A DNA stretch of 64,000 bases from assembly GCF_000328475.2 (NCBI RefSeq), contig NC_026479.1:1426001-1490000 (forward strand), written 5' to 3'. The position numbers and the translations under genes are program-made. The notes below the pieces were generated by a model. That model saw only the letters and a list, made by a program, of their open reading frames with translations. It ran no database searches and was not told the DNA's origin. This stretch comes from Mycosarcoma maydis (lineage: Eukaryota > Basidiomycota > Ustilaginomycetes > Ustilaginales). Below, one piece after another: positions 32,661 to 42,955 of the stretch; the stretch's first letter is position 1, and every line of letters begins with the position of its first letter.

Positions 32661-33359
32661 TCACATCTATCTGATGAAAATAGGTGCAGATAATGGGACG
32701 TTGTCGGGAGTACCAGTCTGTTTCTTTATAAACAGATATACTCAAATTGACAACATGAGAGAAGAGAAGTAAGGTGTATCTAGGTACAGGTGCGATTGAA
32801 ATAGATCGGGAACATTGCCGCAGTTTTATTTATTTGGATCCGATCAAGCCAGGTCTGCTTATCTAACCCTTATTATGTGGTTGATTGCTCACCAATTACG
32901 CTTCAACTGGTGTATTTCGCGGATACTAAACATCAGAGCCATAAGTAGGGCCGCCAGTATAAATAAGAGAGTTTGCTACCGACCGGACGTAGGAGCTAGG
33001 GTATCGGCTGGGGTGTATGAGGTGAACAGTACGAGGTGAGATTGATATGAAGAAGGAAAAGTAGCCAGATGACCATCCTGTGACTGATTCACGATTTAAT
33101 TTCTTTGAGAGCGTGGGCTGGAGAAACTGCCGTTCGATCCGGTGAAATCGGGTTTGATTCGAAGTGACGGTTCGAAGTGAGGCTGTACACTGAATACATC
33201 ACAACGGCCATGGTGGTGACATCAAATCGCGAGGTATGGGGGCTATGTCATTGTTGATCGGATCAACAGGCACATGTTGCCTGCCATGATGAGGAGCATG
33301 GATCGACTTCACAGTGCCAGTCAGACCTTCCGAAGTGTTCGTGTTCATCATGTTCATAC

Positions 33360-33778
33360 CTTTGTTGAAGACTTCGGATTGCAGAAGCTACCAAATAACT
33401 TGCGCAATTACAAACGCAAAGACAAGTAGCTGCTCAAGCAGTATACGATCGAGCAGTGAAAGCAAGACTCATCTCTGAGGAAAAGGTGATAGCGCACAAG
33501 TTGGACGTCGGCCGATGGGTCTTGATACGACATCAGAACCCAAGCCTATTCGAGTGAGTCGAAATGGTTCGGACCTTATCGAGTTCGTTCGAAACAGACA
33601 CTCGGTACGTACCGGTTCGAAACGATGAATGGTACTCAACTTGCTGCATTGGTTCATGGTATTAGGCTGATTCCAGCAAAAATAATAGAAGGGATGGAAG
33701 TCGCTGCGTTTTGGAACAATCCGCAACATCGACAAGCATTTCGGAAGAATCTTCCGAAGAGGTTGACAAAGATATAAG
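33360..33778 (+). pseudogene. Decayed Ty3/gypsy integrase C-terminal fragment
   Basis: Two adjacent frames read like the end of a gypsy pol polyprotein. The first (about 33378-33554) contains QRQVAAQAVYDRAVKARL then LDVGRWVLIRHQ, matching the region just before the integrase tail. After a frameshift the second (33562-33778, ending TAA) contains KWFGPYRV..., LGTYRFETMNGTQLAALVHG and RLIPAKI, the classic GPYxV and LVHG-RLxP layout, and continues AAFWNNPQHRQAF to the stop. No gag, protease, RT, RNase H or LTR is visible nearby. It is inactive. Confidence 0.85.
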
Positions 33779-35593
33779 GGACCAGTTATCATCACACAAG
33801 ACGGAGAATACGGATGTGCATGATGTTCTTGTGACATTGATGGAAGGTGCGAGTGGTTTTTTTGTGATACACTTTGCAAAGCAGGCCTGGTAGTGACAAT
33901 GTTGACAGTAGGATCAGAATGAGAATCGCGAATGGTACTCTGGTCATGGCCCTTTTGCCAATAACCGAAGGATCATTTAGGGAAGGGAGAGTGTGGCTGC
34001 ACTCACACTGGAGCAGTCAGTCGTGAGTCATGAGTATTCTTTGTAGCATTCGATTTTCTCAGTCACGAGTGTATAAAGTTTTTCTACCCCGACCGCGCGC
34101 ATCTTTAATTCCTACATCGATGATCGACCCTATTCACGATTCCTGCCCCCATTAGGAGTACACAGTACCTGCGCACGCGTTCGAGATGCGTTGGGAGCCA
34201 AGTGGTGCTAGGCACCAAAACTTGACCTTGTGAGACCATGCGAACTCGGATCTTCCCACGAAAGCTGACGACATTTGATTGACAACGCTACCATGCCCAT
34301 TTCATTGTTGTCAAATGCTGTATGAAGGTGGGATGGCGGATAGATGGATGGGTGTTTCGGTACTCACGTCGCCCTCGAATGTGATCGTGTAATTTGGCCA
34401 TGTTTGACTCGACGTGACAGGGTCATTTGAGTTACTTCAACCGCCGCTTTGGCTCTCGTTCCGTCTCTTGAAGGCCGCTACACGTTCTCGAAACCATGTG
34501 TTTGGGGTGAAGCTCGAAGCTGATCAACGAGCTTGTTTCAGCTTAGGCTCAACGTACGGTGCATCGAGCGCAGCGACGACTAGGAAGCTCAAAGGTCGAG
34601 CGTACCGTACATTGCGAGAAATTGCCGGCGCACGATTATGAAGTGTTGCGATGCTGCCGTGAGAACAGCTTCCAGCCGCGGAACAGCAGATGGCTGTCGA
34701 CCGAGTGACATGTAGTGACGAACCAGCCGCGCCAAGCGCCTGTCTGTCGGCGGTACACTTCCAAACCAATCTTGGGTCTTGGCTGATTCAGATCAAAACA
34801 GCTCTCGATGTCGCGCCTCTCTGCGCAGAAACAGATCGATGAACGAGTTTCAGTGTGCACAAGTCTTTGTACGATCACACCGAAGCATGTTGAGATCCGA
34901 ACAACCATGTCGGCGCATTCTCCGTGCGCTTGACGGCTTAAGCTTCCACCTGTTCGTTGGTTTCCTATTGTCCCCACCCGGTCAAAATCGCGCACCTCAT
35001 CTCCAAGGATTGAGATGCAAGGTGGGCAAGCTGCGGTTGTCACGCTTGGTCCAGATTCTCGTCTCGTGTCTTGACATCAAAGCCATGCTACCCCACTTGG
35101 CTTCGCTTCCCTCACCGCTGCCTCAACCTCTTGATGAATTCAACAGTGATTCGCAAGTGGGACGGGTCACAAAGCTAGCACTCGCCTCTATCTTCATGTG
35201 AGAAATGAAACAATGGCACGACAACGCCTGACGGCAGCCGACACTTTTGCTTTTGGCGCAGGGCAACCGGCGTTATAGAGCAGAATGAAGTTTTCACACC
35301 TTGTGATGCATAAATGAAAGGCCTTCGGGGAGTCGACCGTCGAGCTCGGAATCCGCTTCCAGAGCATGTTCATATCGGACGCTGTCTGCAACAAGCTTTT
35401 CGATATTCGTTAAGGGGCTGACCTTGTGGGAAACAGAGCTTGGCTGACAAGGAGCGTGTGGACAGATTGATGTGGCAAAAAGCAATGACATCGCTGAGAG
35501 TTGGCCGCTGAGTCATTCATATCCATCACTACTGTGTCACTCTTTTCCGTCATCCTACCTTCACCATCTTGTCGACTGTTCTGTGTCGGCATC

Positions 35594-38482
35594 ATGTCGA
35601 GTCATTCTTCAGTCAATACGGGAAACGAGGGTGGTGACAGGGACAATTTGAACCTGCCGTCCTTCAGAGACCTGGTGTCTTTTCGCGAGACGGTCGAGCA
35701 GACAAATGCTGCTGACGTAGAATCAACCGTTCGACATCGTCAAGATATTATCGGAGTTGCTGCATCGCCTCAACGCCACCAGAAAGACTCGTTTGAAAAC
35801 ATCGGCCTTGAGCGTAACCCACATCAGATTAATGATCGTCAAACATCGCACCTCATTCCACGCCTTGACCATCCAGTCACGCACACCGAGAAAGGGCAAA
35901 CAGAACGTGGCCTTGCTCGCACGAATCGCAACTACCAGGCTGACCTGTCACCTTCGTATTCGATCAGAGAAGCTCCGCTCAGGGACTCAAAGCTCGACAC
36001 AAGAAGCAGCATCTTTCGAGACGAACCAGCTCACAAGGCTTATCACAATGATAGAGCCGTGGCGTATGCGTCCTCTCAACTTGATGCTTCCAGGAGGGAA
36101 GGCGCTCTGACATCGCAGAGTATTGTACGGCCGTCAAAGGGATATCGTGCTATCGCTCCTCATCCTTCCGATTACGTGCCGGTTAGGAAGGATTTTTCCA
36201 GTACATCCAATATCGTACACAACGTCAACGACGAGCGTCGATCGGTTCCTCCACCGGGAGTTGCGACACTAGACTTGCGGGTCGACATGCGATCACCGAA
36301 TCGCGCTCAGGATGAACGCCGTCAACATGCCCAAATTAATCGACAATTTGATACACAGCGACTCATTGAGCACACTTGGTCCCGTGGGCATGCAGCTGAA
36401 AAATCGTACTATCAGACCCCAACGTTAGTCAGAGAACAAGAAAGCTCATTCCAGAAGTCGATAGCTTCTTACAGGCAACTCTTGCACGAGGGACGAGGAT
36501 CTCATCAGGCTTCGTCTCAACGCATAGATGCATCGCCAAGACTCCCGATCCCTCACAATCAAGGAAGGGTGTTTGATTACTCGTGCGCACGACTGCCAAA
36601 CAAAACTCGTCTACCTTCTCCGCGAACGAGCATGCACCCACCCCCGCCGACCTATCGTACTGTGCAATCGTCGACAAGATCCATGCATGCAATCCCAAAA
36701 GCGCAAGAGCAAGACGGTGGTCAACAACGGGTCTTGTCACTTGCACCATCGGCGTATGCGGAGGAGCATAGAATGTACTCTGCTTTACATTCGCTTTACG
36801 GAAGCGATGTGAGAGATCGACCATCAGCTCTGAACGACCGAGAAAAGGAAGCGAGACTCAGGTCACAGGGTCATGACACAGAGAATTTCCACCGAGCCAT
36901 GGATCAAGCTCTGGATCGGACGGCCTCGCGTGGTATGGCAGGTGGACATGACTCACCTCGCCTACGACATCAAAGTTCCTTCCACATGGGGCCCTCACGT
37001 CGAGACCATGAACATCGGCCCTCGTTGGGTCGTCACGAAAAATACGTTTCCAGGCCGGTATCCGCGACAGTCGAGAGGGAGCGCATTTCAAAACAGCCTT
37101 TGTCTTCATCCGATTCATCAATTTCTCAACCCACATGGTCCGCCCAGGAGCTGCCTTTGCGTCCGCTTGATCGTCATTCTGAAACCAAAAATGCTCCAAT
37201 TCAGCCGTCTAGAATGATTCAGTGTAAGAGCGATGACCAAATGTTTTATCAGCGTCGAGCACAAGCGGAGCTTCCTGTGGCACAACAGCAGCACAGAGAG
37301 AGAACCTCACAGCATGTAAACAGGGGCAAGGAGTACGATCAGCACCGTCTTGCTTCTCAAGAGAGCACCAGAGTGGAGCATCAGCAACTTGCTTTAGCGC
37401 TTCCGCAACAACGCAGTATGAAGTCTGCTCCCTCGGTCTCGTATCGAGTGCCAGCTTCGCAGGCAGGATCGGTGATCGCTTCCCCTGGATGGAGTACAGG
37501 CGCCAGCGGGAGCGGCAGATACCAGGGTAAAGAGGATGGTCTCGAACAAAAAAGGCAATTAGTCGGGCCCCGCGAGCGTTCGCAGAATGAGGTGTGGCAC
37601 CGTCGACAAGACGCATTGATTAGTGGGAGCGGTAACTCTGCTCATCAGCAAAGACAACAGACGCACGAAGATCAAGAACGCTTCGTACGGCCTGAGTCGT
37701 GCTACACGATGGCGCATTGCGCTAATGCTTCCGGTCTTCAGCGAACAGCTTGGCAAGCCACCGTCGACGGATCGGGCCGAGCACCTTCTGACCGTCTAGC
37801 ATCTGCCCACAGCACCCATCGGTCTGATAGCCTAATTCAACGTTCAACGAGAAGGGATGACAGTCAGTTGCCCCCTGCGACAGCTCAACCCCGGCACATG
37901 AGAGGGACCAGCGTTGAACCTGCTCGTCCTCGAACTTGTCACCAATCTGACCCCTTCGACCACGTTTCTAAATATCATTCACATTACCACAGTGCTCACT
38001 GTACTACAGCCCATGTGGCGTCGATCGATCCTTCCCAGCTCATTCATCGAAGTCGGGCTCTTCCACCTGTCATTGCATCCCAACATACCGCCATTCAACA
38101 TCCACCCGCCGTTGAGGGACAGCAGCAAAACCAACAGCAGCATGCTGTGGTCGCGCCAATGTCTGCCCCACCCCCGCCGAGGCCGATGAAAAGGCACAGA
38201 GCGGACTCGGATACCTCGCTTGTTGTAAAAGCTTCCCGTTTCACGGTGGTGGACGAAGGACGAGAAGACGAATTACATGCACCCCGCTCTTCTCGTATCG
38301 TTCTACCGTCTCCTCCACATCACACCGGATCGGAGTCACAATCTGCAGAGTCACGACAGCATCCTCGGACCGATCCTTCCGTTGTCATCAGCAGCGTTGT
38401 ACAAAGAGTCTACCACAGCTCAGAAAAGGGTAAAAGCATCATTGGTTCTGCACCAATCACTCCTCCTCTGTCCTCCACCTGA
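35594..38482 (+). CDS. Large low-complexity Ser/Arg/Gln/His-rich protein, function unknown
   Basis: A 962-residue open frame without introns, starting at ATG 35594 (catcATGtcg); upstream the frame has only a TTG start. I recognise no domain. The composition is dominated by Ser, Arg, Gln, His and Pro, with many SxR and RxxS patterns, short proline runs (APPPPRPMKRHR near the C-terminus) and no transmembrane segment or signal peptide, which suggests a disordered, perhaps nuclear or phospho-regulated protein. The length of the frame on a strand with frequent stops in other phases supports a real gene. It converges with the next gene, with about 150 bp between stops. Confidence 0.7.
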   Translation: MSSHSSVNTGNEGGDRDNLNLPSFRDLVSFRETVEQTNAADVESTVRHRQDIIGVAASPQRHQKDSFENIGLERNPHQINDRQTSHLIPRLDHPVTHTEKGQTERGLARTNRNYQADLSPSYSIREAPLRDSKLDTRSSIFRDEPAHKAYHNDRAVAYASSQLDASRREGALTSQSIVRPSKGYRAIAPHPSDYVPVRKDFSSTSNIVHNVNDERRSVPPPGVATLDLRVDMRSPNRAQDERRQHAQINRQFDTQRLIEHTWSRGHAAEKSYYQTPTLVREQESSFQKSIASYRQLLHEGRGSHQASSQRIDASPRLPIPHNQGRVFDYSCARLPNKTRLPSPRTSMHPPPPTYRTVQSSTRSMHAIPKAQEQDGGQQRVLSLAPSAYAEEHRMYSALHSLYGSDVRDRPSALNDREKEARLRSQGHDTENFHRAMDQALDRTASRGMAGGHDSPRLRHQSSFHMGPSRRDHEHRPSLGRHEKYVSRPVSATVERERISKQPLSSSDSSISQPTWSAQELPLRPLDRHSETKNAPIQPSRMIQCKSDDQMFYQRRAQAELPVAQQQHRERTSQHVNRGKEYDQHRLASQESTRVEHQQLALALPQQRSMKSAPSVSYRVPASQAGSVIASPGWSTGASGSGRYQGKEDGLEQKRQLVGPRERSQNEVWHRRQDALISGSGNSAHQQRQQTHEDQERFVRPESCYTMAHCANASGLQRTAWQATVDGSGRAPSDRLASAHSTHRSDSLIQRSTRRDDSQLPPATAQPRHMRGTSVEPARPRTCHQSDPFDHVSKYHSHYHSAHCTTAHVASIDPSQLIHRSRALPPVIASQHTAIQHPPAVEGQQQNQQQHAVVAPMSAPPPPRPMKRHRADSDTSLVVKASRFTVVDEGREDELHAPRSSRIVLPSPPHHTGSESQSAESRQHPRTDPSVVISSVVQRVYHSSEKGKSIIGSAPITPPLSST

Positions 38483-38628
38483 TTTTTCCCTCACCTCATT
38501 TGTCTTACATTTGTATATATGATTTTCACTCGAGAAGGCATGTAGGCGGGTCCAAGCATAAAAAGAGATTTCGATTGTCCTTCATGCCTGGAAGAAGCAA
38601 GTGTAAGATGCGACCAAAAGCATGAGCC

Positions 38629-41600
38629 CTACAAGGCTAGGCCATATACGACTGGCTCCTGCGTAACATCGCCTTCGGAAGCGGTCGCGATCGTGCCTTG
38701 ACCGTGATGGTTCGACGAACTTTTACATGCAATGCGAGGGATGTTGTCATCACTTTGTTCCGCTATATCCCCAGTGCGAGGCTTGGAAGAAAGATAAGCG
38801 AGCAGAGAGTCGAACTTATCACCCACCGCTGCTGTTGGCTGTGCTGTCACCGGTGTGGCTACAGATATATCGGTAAGAGCAGAGAGCGGCGTCTTCGGTT
38901 GCTGTGAAGGACGTGTTTTGTCGAAGAACGGCGCTGTAAGTCCGCCCGTCAGCGGAGGCGTGTGCAATACGCTCGAATCGGCAGTCGTTGTGTCATTCCA
39001 AGCTTCCGCGCCGCTCTCACTGTTGGTGATAGAGGTGGACGCAGACAGCGCTGTGAGTGGCTGCATGGGGCTAAGAAGGTTGCAGCTTTGACTCTTGGCC
39101 GTTCCACGCACTGCGTGACGTTCATCAACCTGCGGATGGGTGGCTTCGAATGGAGAAACAGGCGTAGAAGAGCAACGGACGAATGATCGCTTGGTGCTCA
39201 GCCCATGCTTTGCTGCTGAATCGTTCGCAACGATGGGGGCAGATCGCGGTGTAGGTAGTTGAGGTAGAGGTGTCGTAGGTGGTGGGCAGGGTGGTGGTGA
39301 GTGGATCGAAGCGCTTGTGGTGGGTGAGAGGATATTGGTCCTACTGTGCTTTTTACGAAGCGATATAGCCGCGCCGATAATGTCTGCGCTGACTCTGCTG
39401 CTGTGACTGCTGCTACTACTAGCGCTGTGGTGATGCTGGTGATGCGTAGGCAAAGTAGTAATGCTGATCGGGGGTTTAGCTCGTCTTTGCCTCAAAGAGC
39501 CCATCCCTCCCTCGACCTCCTTTTCGACCGCAAGAATCGGGTTCGAAAACATGTGTCTCAATCCCAATTTTGTGCTTCCCCCCTCTCCTTCGCTACTGGT
39601 CCCTCTGTACATCGTACCTTGACTCCCTCCTCCCTCCTCAGCTTCCTCCCCAGACGAGGGCCAATTCTTGATTCGCAATGCCCCATACTGTCGCACTAAT
39701 CTACCCTCGTCCTCCTCCATCGCTTCAGCTCTCACCCTTGAATCTTTCCGCTTGGCATCCACATCGGCGACGTACTTCTGCTCCGCTTCAGACACATCCC
39801 TTTTCTCCCGTCGCTTCCCCGCAGCAACACGTTCGGGCGAAGGATGAGGATCTGCAACCGGAGGGGCGAACTGTCTCTGAAAGTTCTTCATCTGGATTTG
39901 CTGTTGTAAAACCATCAGCGAAGCCATTGACGTTTCGGACGAGCTTTTCCCAGCCGGCCCGAAGCTGCCAATGTCGCATCTGGTTGAGTCCGTGCTGCAC
40001 ATACCGTGAGAAAGGTTGCTCGAGGAGAGAAAGGCGTGGGGATACAGCGGATCGCTTGAAGTTCCGAAGGCGCAGTCTGTTGTTGGATCTGGATCCGGTG
40101 TCTTGAGCACTTCAATTGATTCCTTGTCCGTATCAATAGGTAGATTTTGCACCAACAAAGGCTGCAAATGCTTTTGCGGGCTGTTCGTCATGTAGCTGAT
40201 CTCTGAAGTGGGTGAGGATTGGTTGAGTAATGAAGACTTTCGGGCTAGATAAACAGACCGCATCTCGCCTTCTCTCTTTCTCGAGACTCGTCGCAATATG
40301 GGTGCCTGTTGACCGACAGATAAGCGTCTCGCTTCTTCTACCACTGCTGATGTAGGACGAACCGGTTCGCTTCCGCTGCGAGTTCTGACCCTTCTTGAAA
40401 ATGTTTGACTGTCGTCACTGCCTGTGTCGCTATTACTGTGGTCGGAGTAGCTCGTTAGCTCACACAGTGCACCTCCAATACTTGCAACAGGCTTGCCTTG
40501 TGTGCGATGTGCGGAGTGAACGTTGGCACAACCACTGCCGACAAGAGAAAATCGACGGCAATCGGCGTGTGACTCTGAGATTGAGCGTGTGGTTCTTCTC
40601 AAACGTTGTTGTGGTTGTGCAGGCGAGACCAACGCTGAATCTTGTTCCGATTCTGAGAACGGTTTTTGTGCAGCGTTGTCACTCTTGCCAATCGGAGTCG
40701 GACTGATCAATGCTTCGTAGGTCGATGTAGAGAGTTGCTGATCTTGATGACTTTGTTGAGACTGTTTGGGGTTCCCTGATAAGTATAGACCGAGGGTGTT
40801 ACCTTGTTCGATTTCAAGTGCGACGTCGCTGCTGTTGTTCAAATGTGCCACAGAAAATGTTTCTGGAACCGAAAAGCTCCGTTGCTTTGCCTCTGTCCGA
40901 CTGTCGAGATCCTGAAAAAGCTTTGCCGGGATCGGCTTTCGTGAGAGAACCTTCTTTTTGGGCACCACAGGTTCTTGTGGCTCAGATCGAATTCTAAAGC
41001 GTAGCTCACGTGAGTGCGGAGGATCAAGCACTTGGCCTGAGACGATGCCTGGAGTGATTCTATCTCGAGAACGTCTTCCTCTTTTCAAGCCGCTACGAAG
41101 AGCTGCATAGACTGCTCGTGGTGACCTGCTTTTTGGACTAAACCGAAACTCCGAGATCGGTGAGTGGCCTGGAGAATCAGAAAAGCACTCTGTTTCCTCT
41201 TCGGATTCAGCTTGGTAGATGGAAGGATCTGATACAATTTTGACGTCTACAGGGAGCTCCGAAGCGTTGGTCCTTTCCGTAGAATCTCCGTGAGCAGCGG
41301 CGACAAAGAGAGCGGTCGGAATAGGTAAGCGCTGAAATTGTCTTCTTTCGATCGGGCGAATAGAGCACCGGTTGGCACTGGGCTCTGTATTGCTCGTCTC
41401 GTGTGTAATGCTGTACGGTGTGGTTTTCGTTGACACACGGGGTGGTGAAACCGAGGACCTGACCTGTTCTAATCGATCGATTGGCATCGAAGTGATCGTG
41501 TCATCAGATGTTGATGTCGAGTTTGAAATGGACATGATGATATGCGCGGCGTTGTGCGATGAAGTTGCCAAAGGACAAGGATGTTCAATGGTAAGCGGAG

Positions 41601-41679
41601 AATCAAAAGAATGATTGTAAGTATCAGAAGTATTGGGAGTGCTTTGGATAAGTGGAAGCTGTGGCTGTTGTAAAATCAT
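38629..41679 (-). CDS. Large Ser/Thr/Pro-rich protein, function unknown
   Basis: A 1016-residue frame starting at ATG 41679 (MILQQPQLPLIQ); the open frame continues upstream to 41730 but only with a GTG. Mostly disordered: Ser/Thr-rich with SP and TP sites throughout, KKKVLSRKPIPAKLFQDL near 270, RR..S blocks, an acidic/basic stretch rich in E, K and R near 600-720 that may be a short helix, and HHQHHH near 790. No catalytic motif, membrane segment or signal is visible. The many S/TP and RxxS sites would suit a target of cell-cycle or polarity kinases; that is inference. It could have a further 5' exon, since the start context is unremarkable. Confidence 0.7.
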   Translation of the reverse strand: MILQQPQLPLIQSTPNTSDTYNHSFDSPLTIEHPCPLATSSHNAAHIIMSISNSTSTSDDTITSMPIDRLEQVRSSVSPPRVSTKTTPYSITHETSNTEPSANRCSIRPIERRQFQRLPIPTALFVAAAHGDSTERTNASELPVDVKIVSDPSIYQAESEEETECFSDSPGHSPISEFRFSPKSRSPRAVYAALRSGLKRGRRSRDRITPGIVSGQVLDPPHSRELRFRIRSEPQEPVVPKKKVLSRKPIPAKLFQDLDSRTEAKQRSFSVPETFSVAHLNNSSDVALEIEQGNTLGLYLSGNPKQSQQSHQDQQLSTSTYEALISPTPIGKSDNAAQKPFSESEQDSALVSPAQPQQRLRRTTRSISESHADCRRFSLVGSGCANVHSAHRTQGKPVASIGGALCELTSYSDHSNSDTGSDDSQTFSRRVRTRSGSEPVRPTSAVVEEARRLSVGQQAPILRRVSRKREGEMRSVYLARKSSLLNQSSPTSEISYMTNSPQKHLQPLLVQNLPIDTDKESIEVLKTPDPDPTTDCAFGTSSDPLYPHAFLSSSNLSHGMCSTDSTRCDIGSFGPAGKSSSETSMASLMVLQQQIQMKNFQRQFAPPVADPHPSPERVAAGKRREKRDVSEAEQKYVADVDAKRKDSRVRAEAMEEDEGRLVRQYGALRIKNWPSSGEEAEEGGGSQGTMYRGTSSEGEGGSTKLGLRHMFSNPILAVEKEVEGGMGSLRQRRAKPPISITTLPTHHQHHHSASSSSSHSSRVSADIIGAAISLRKKHSRTNILSPTTSASIHSPPPCPPPTTPLPQLPTPRSAPIVANDSAAKHGLSTKRSFVRCSSTPVSPFEATHPQVDERHAVRGTAKSQSCNLLSPMQPLTALSASTSITNSESGAEAWNDTTTADSSVLHTPPLTGGLTAPFFDKTRPSQQPKTPLSALTDISVATPVTAQPTAAVGDKFDSLLAYLSSKPRTGDIAEQSDDNIPRIACKSSSNHHGQGTIATASEGDVTQEPVVYGLAL

Positions 41680-42955
41680 CTTTGAGACGTTTGACACAAA
41701 GATCTTCGTTTCTTTCACGATGATCCGCACCCAGCTTGGTCCTCCTCGCGCTCTGCTTGGTACTGCCTGAGCAAGTCCGGATGAATGACCATCGCATAAT
41801 ATTTGGAGAGACTAGACAGGAACACGGGGACTGCGCCGTCTGATCCACGCGGACAAGTAACGACGACTCGGACTATGACGCCTTGCATGGTGTTCCCGCG
41901 TTCCGCCTCGTCGATCTGAAGCACCCAACCATCATTAACGACAAGCTAGCAGCCCACTAGAGAGGGTGGTTTCACTGATGATGGGTGCAGGGCATGAGTC
42001 GATCAAGCCCTAGGATGATGTCTGGGGGAGAACCGAAAAACATGTCTCACCTGTGCGTTACTCCTTTTGATAGTTGTGTAGCGAAGTTTTGTGCATGATG
42101 AGACCGTATGCAGTCGAAGCTCGCCTTACCTCTTGACCAGGCCGATGACTTTGAGTGGCCGCAAAAGCCACTAGAGAAGCAGCAGGACAAGAACCTATCC
42201 GCGAGACAAGAAGTGGATATAGTAAGAGGGAGACAGGATCAAGAGGTAAGAGGGGGAGAAGAGCTTCACTTGCGGCAAAGGTCGAACTTTATTTGAGATG
42301 AAAATGCCGGTGTATGTTTCTCGCCAAAGCACAATCCTGCACCCTCACTCAAGAGAACCCAAAAAAAACACCCACGCTACTAGAGTGGCGTTCTGTTTAG
42401 ATCTCACGTCAAACGCATTGCTCCTTTTCTAGCACGCAGATCGAGAGAGCCACGGACCACCGTGCAGCAAGAGAGAGCACAGTGCTCGCGGGTGATGGCC
42501 ATGGACCGAGGAATAGGTACGCATATTCGCTTATCATGGGTCTAGAAGCTGAATTCGACAAGAACCGAGCTGCCATGATCGATCAACAGCACAAAGCAGT
42601 ACCAAAACTGGGAACGCGGATCAAATGCGGCTCGCATAACTCGACAGCTTCGACAGGCATGTTGATTGCATAAATCACGAAATTCCCGATTAATTCAGCG
42701 CCCCGATCCACGTTCTCAGAGCAATGGTGAATCGTGAATAATTTCATGCACGACCCATCCACATATACCAGGAAAATGTCACAGCCTGCATTCAGACGAT
42801 GAAGCAAGTCGATTCACGATTGTCTTCTTCGAAGATCCGGTCTAAAAATACAGTCGTGAGTGTAAGCACGCCCCGGTCTTAGCGTCGAATTCAGAAAGAT
42901 CGCACCTGAAGAACTGACACTTGGGGTGGCACGGAGTGGATTGGGCAGATCTACA
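41680..42955. other. Intergenic region upstream of the Ser/Thr-rich gene
   Basis: About 1.28 kb between two minus-strand genes. It holds the small ORF listed separately (41715-41888), a purine-rich stretch at 42170-42270, an A8 run at 42360-42367 and heptamers at 42725-42830. I see no clear gene in 41900-42955. Confidence 0.5.
41715..41888 (-). CDS. Possible small ORF or upstream ORF, 57 residues
   Basis: ATG 41888 to a TGA at 41715 lies 35 nt upstream of the start of the 1016-residue protein on the same strand. The sequence (MQGVIVRVVVTCPRG, then VFLSSLSKYYAMVIHPDLL and an acidic-charged end) looks more protein-like than its neighbours, with a hydrophobic N-terminal strand and a helix-like segment resembling the K-Y-x(3)-HPD pattern of J-like mitochondrial proteins. 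Good splice-like sites exist upstream (acceptor tgcttcag at 41925-41918; donor cacag-gtgaga near 42050), so it might be the last exon of a small gene. I cannot name it. A regulatory uORF is an alternative. Confidence 0.25.
   Translation of the reverse strand: MQGVIVRVVVTCPRGSDGAVPVFLSSLSKYYAMVIHPDLLRQYQAEREEDQAGCGSS

Larger units (their letters stand above)
32306..35593. other. Large intergenic region with retroelement debris
   Basis: About 3.3 kb. Heptamers cluster at 32595-32660. An AT-rich stretch (32660-33080) follows, then the gypsy integrase relic (33360-33778). The segment 34400-35300 is more GC-balanced and has open frames in several phases, but none starts with a sensible ATG or resembles a known family. 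The last 200 bp probably holds the promoter of the next gene. Confidence 0.55.

Noticed and set aside
34636..35201. Overlapping open frames on both strands before the 962-residue gene
   Set aside because: Starts are TTG or lack context, composition is random, and neither strand shows a known motif.
42108..42296. Plus-strand ORF of 62 residues rich in Q, E and K
   Set aside because: Purine-rich stretch gives charged residues by composition alone; it is small and isolated.
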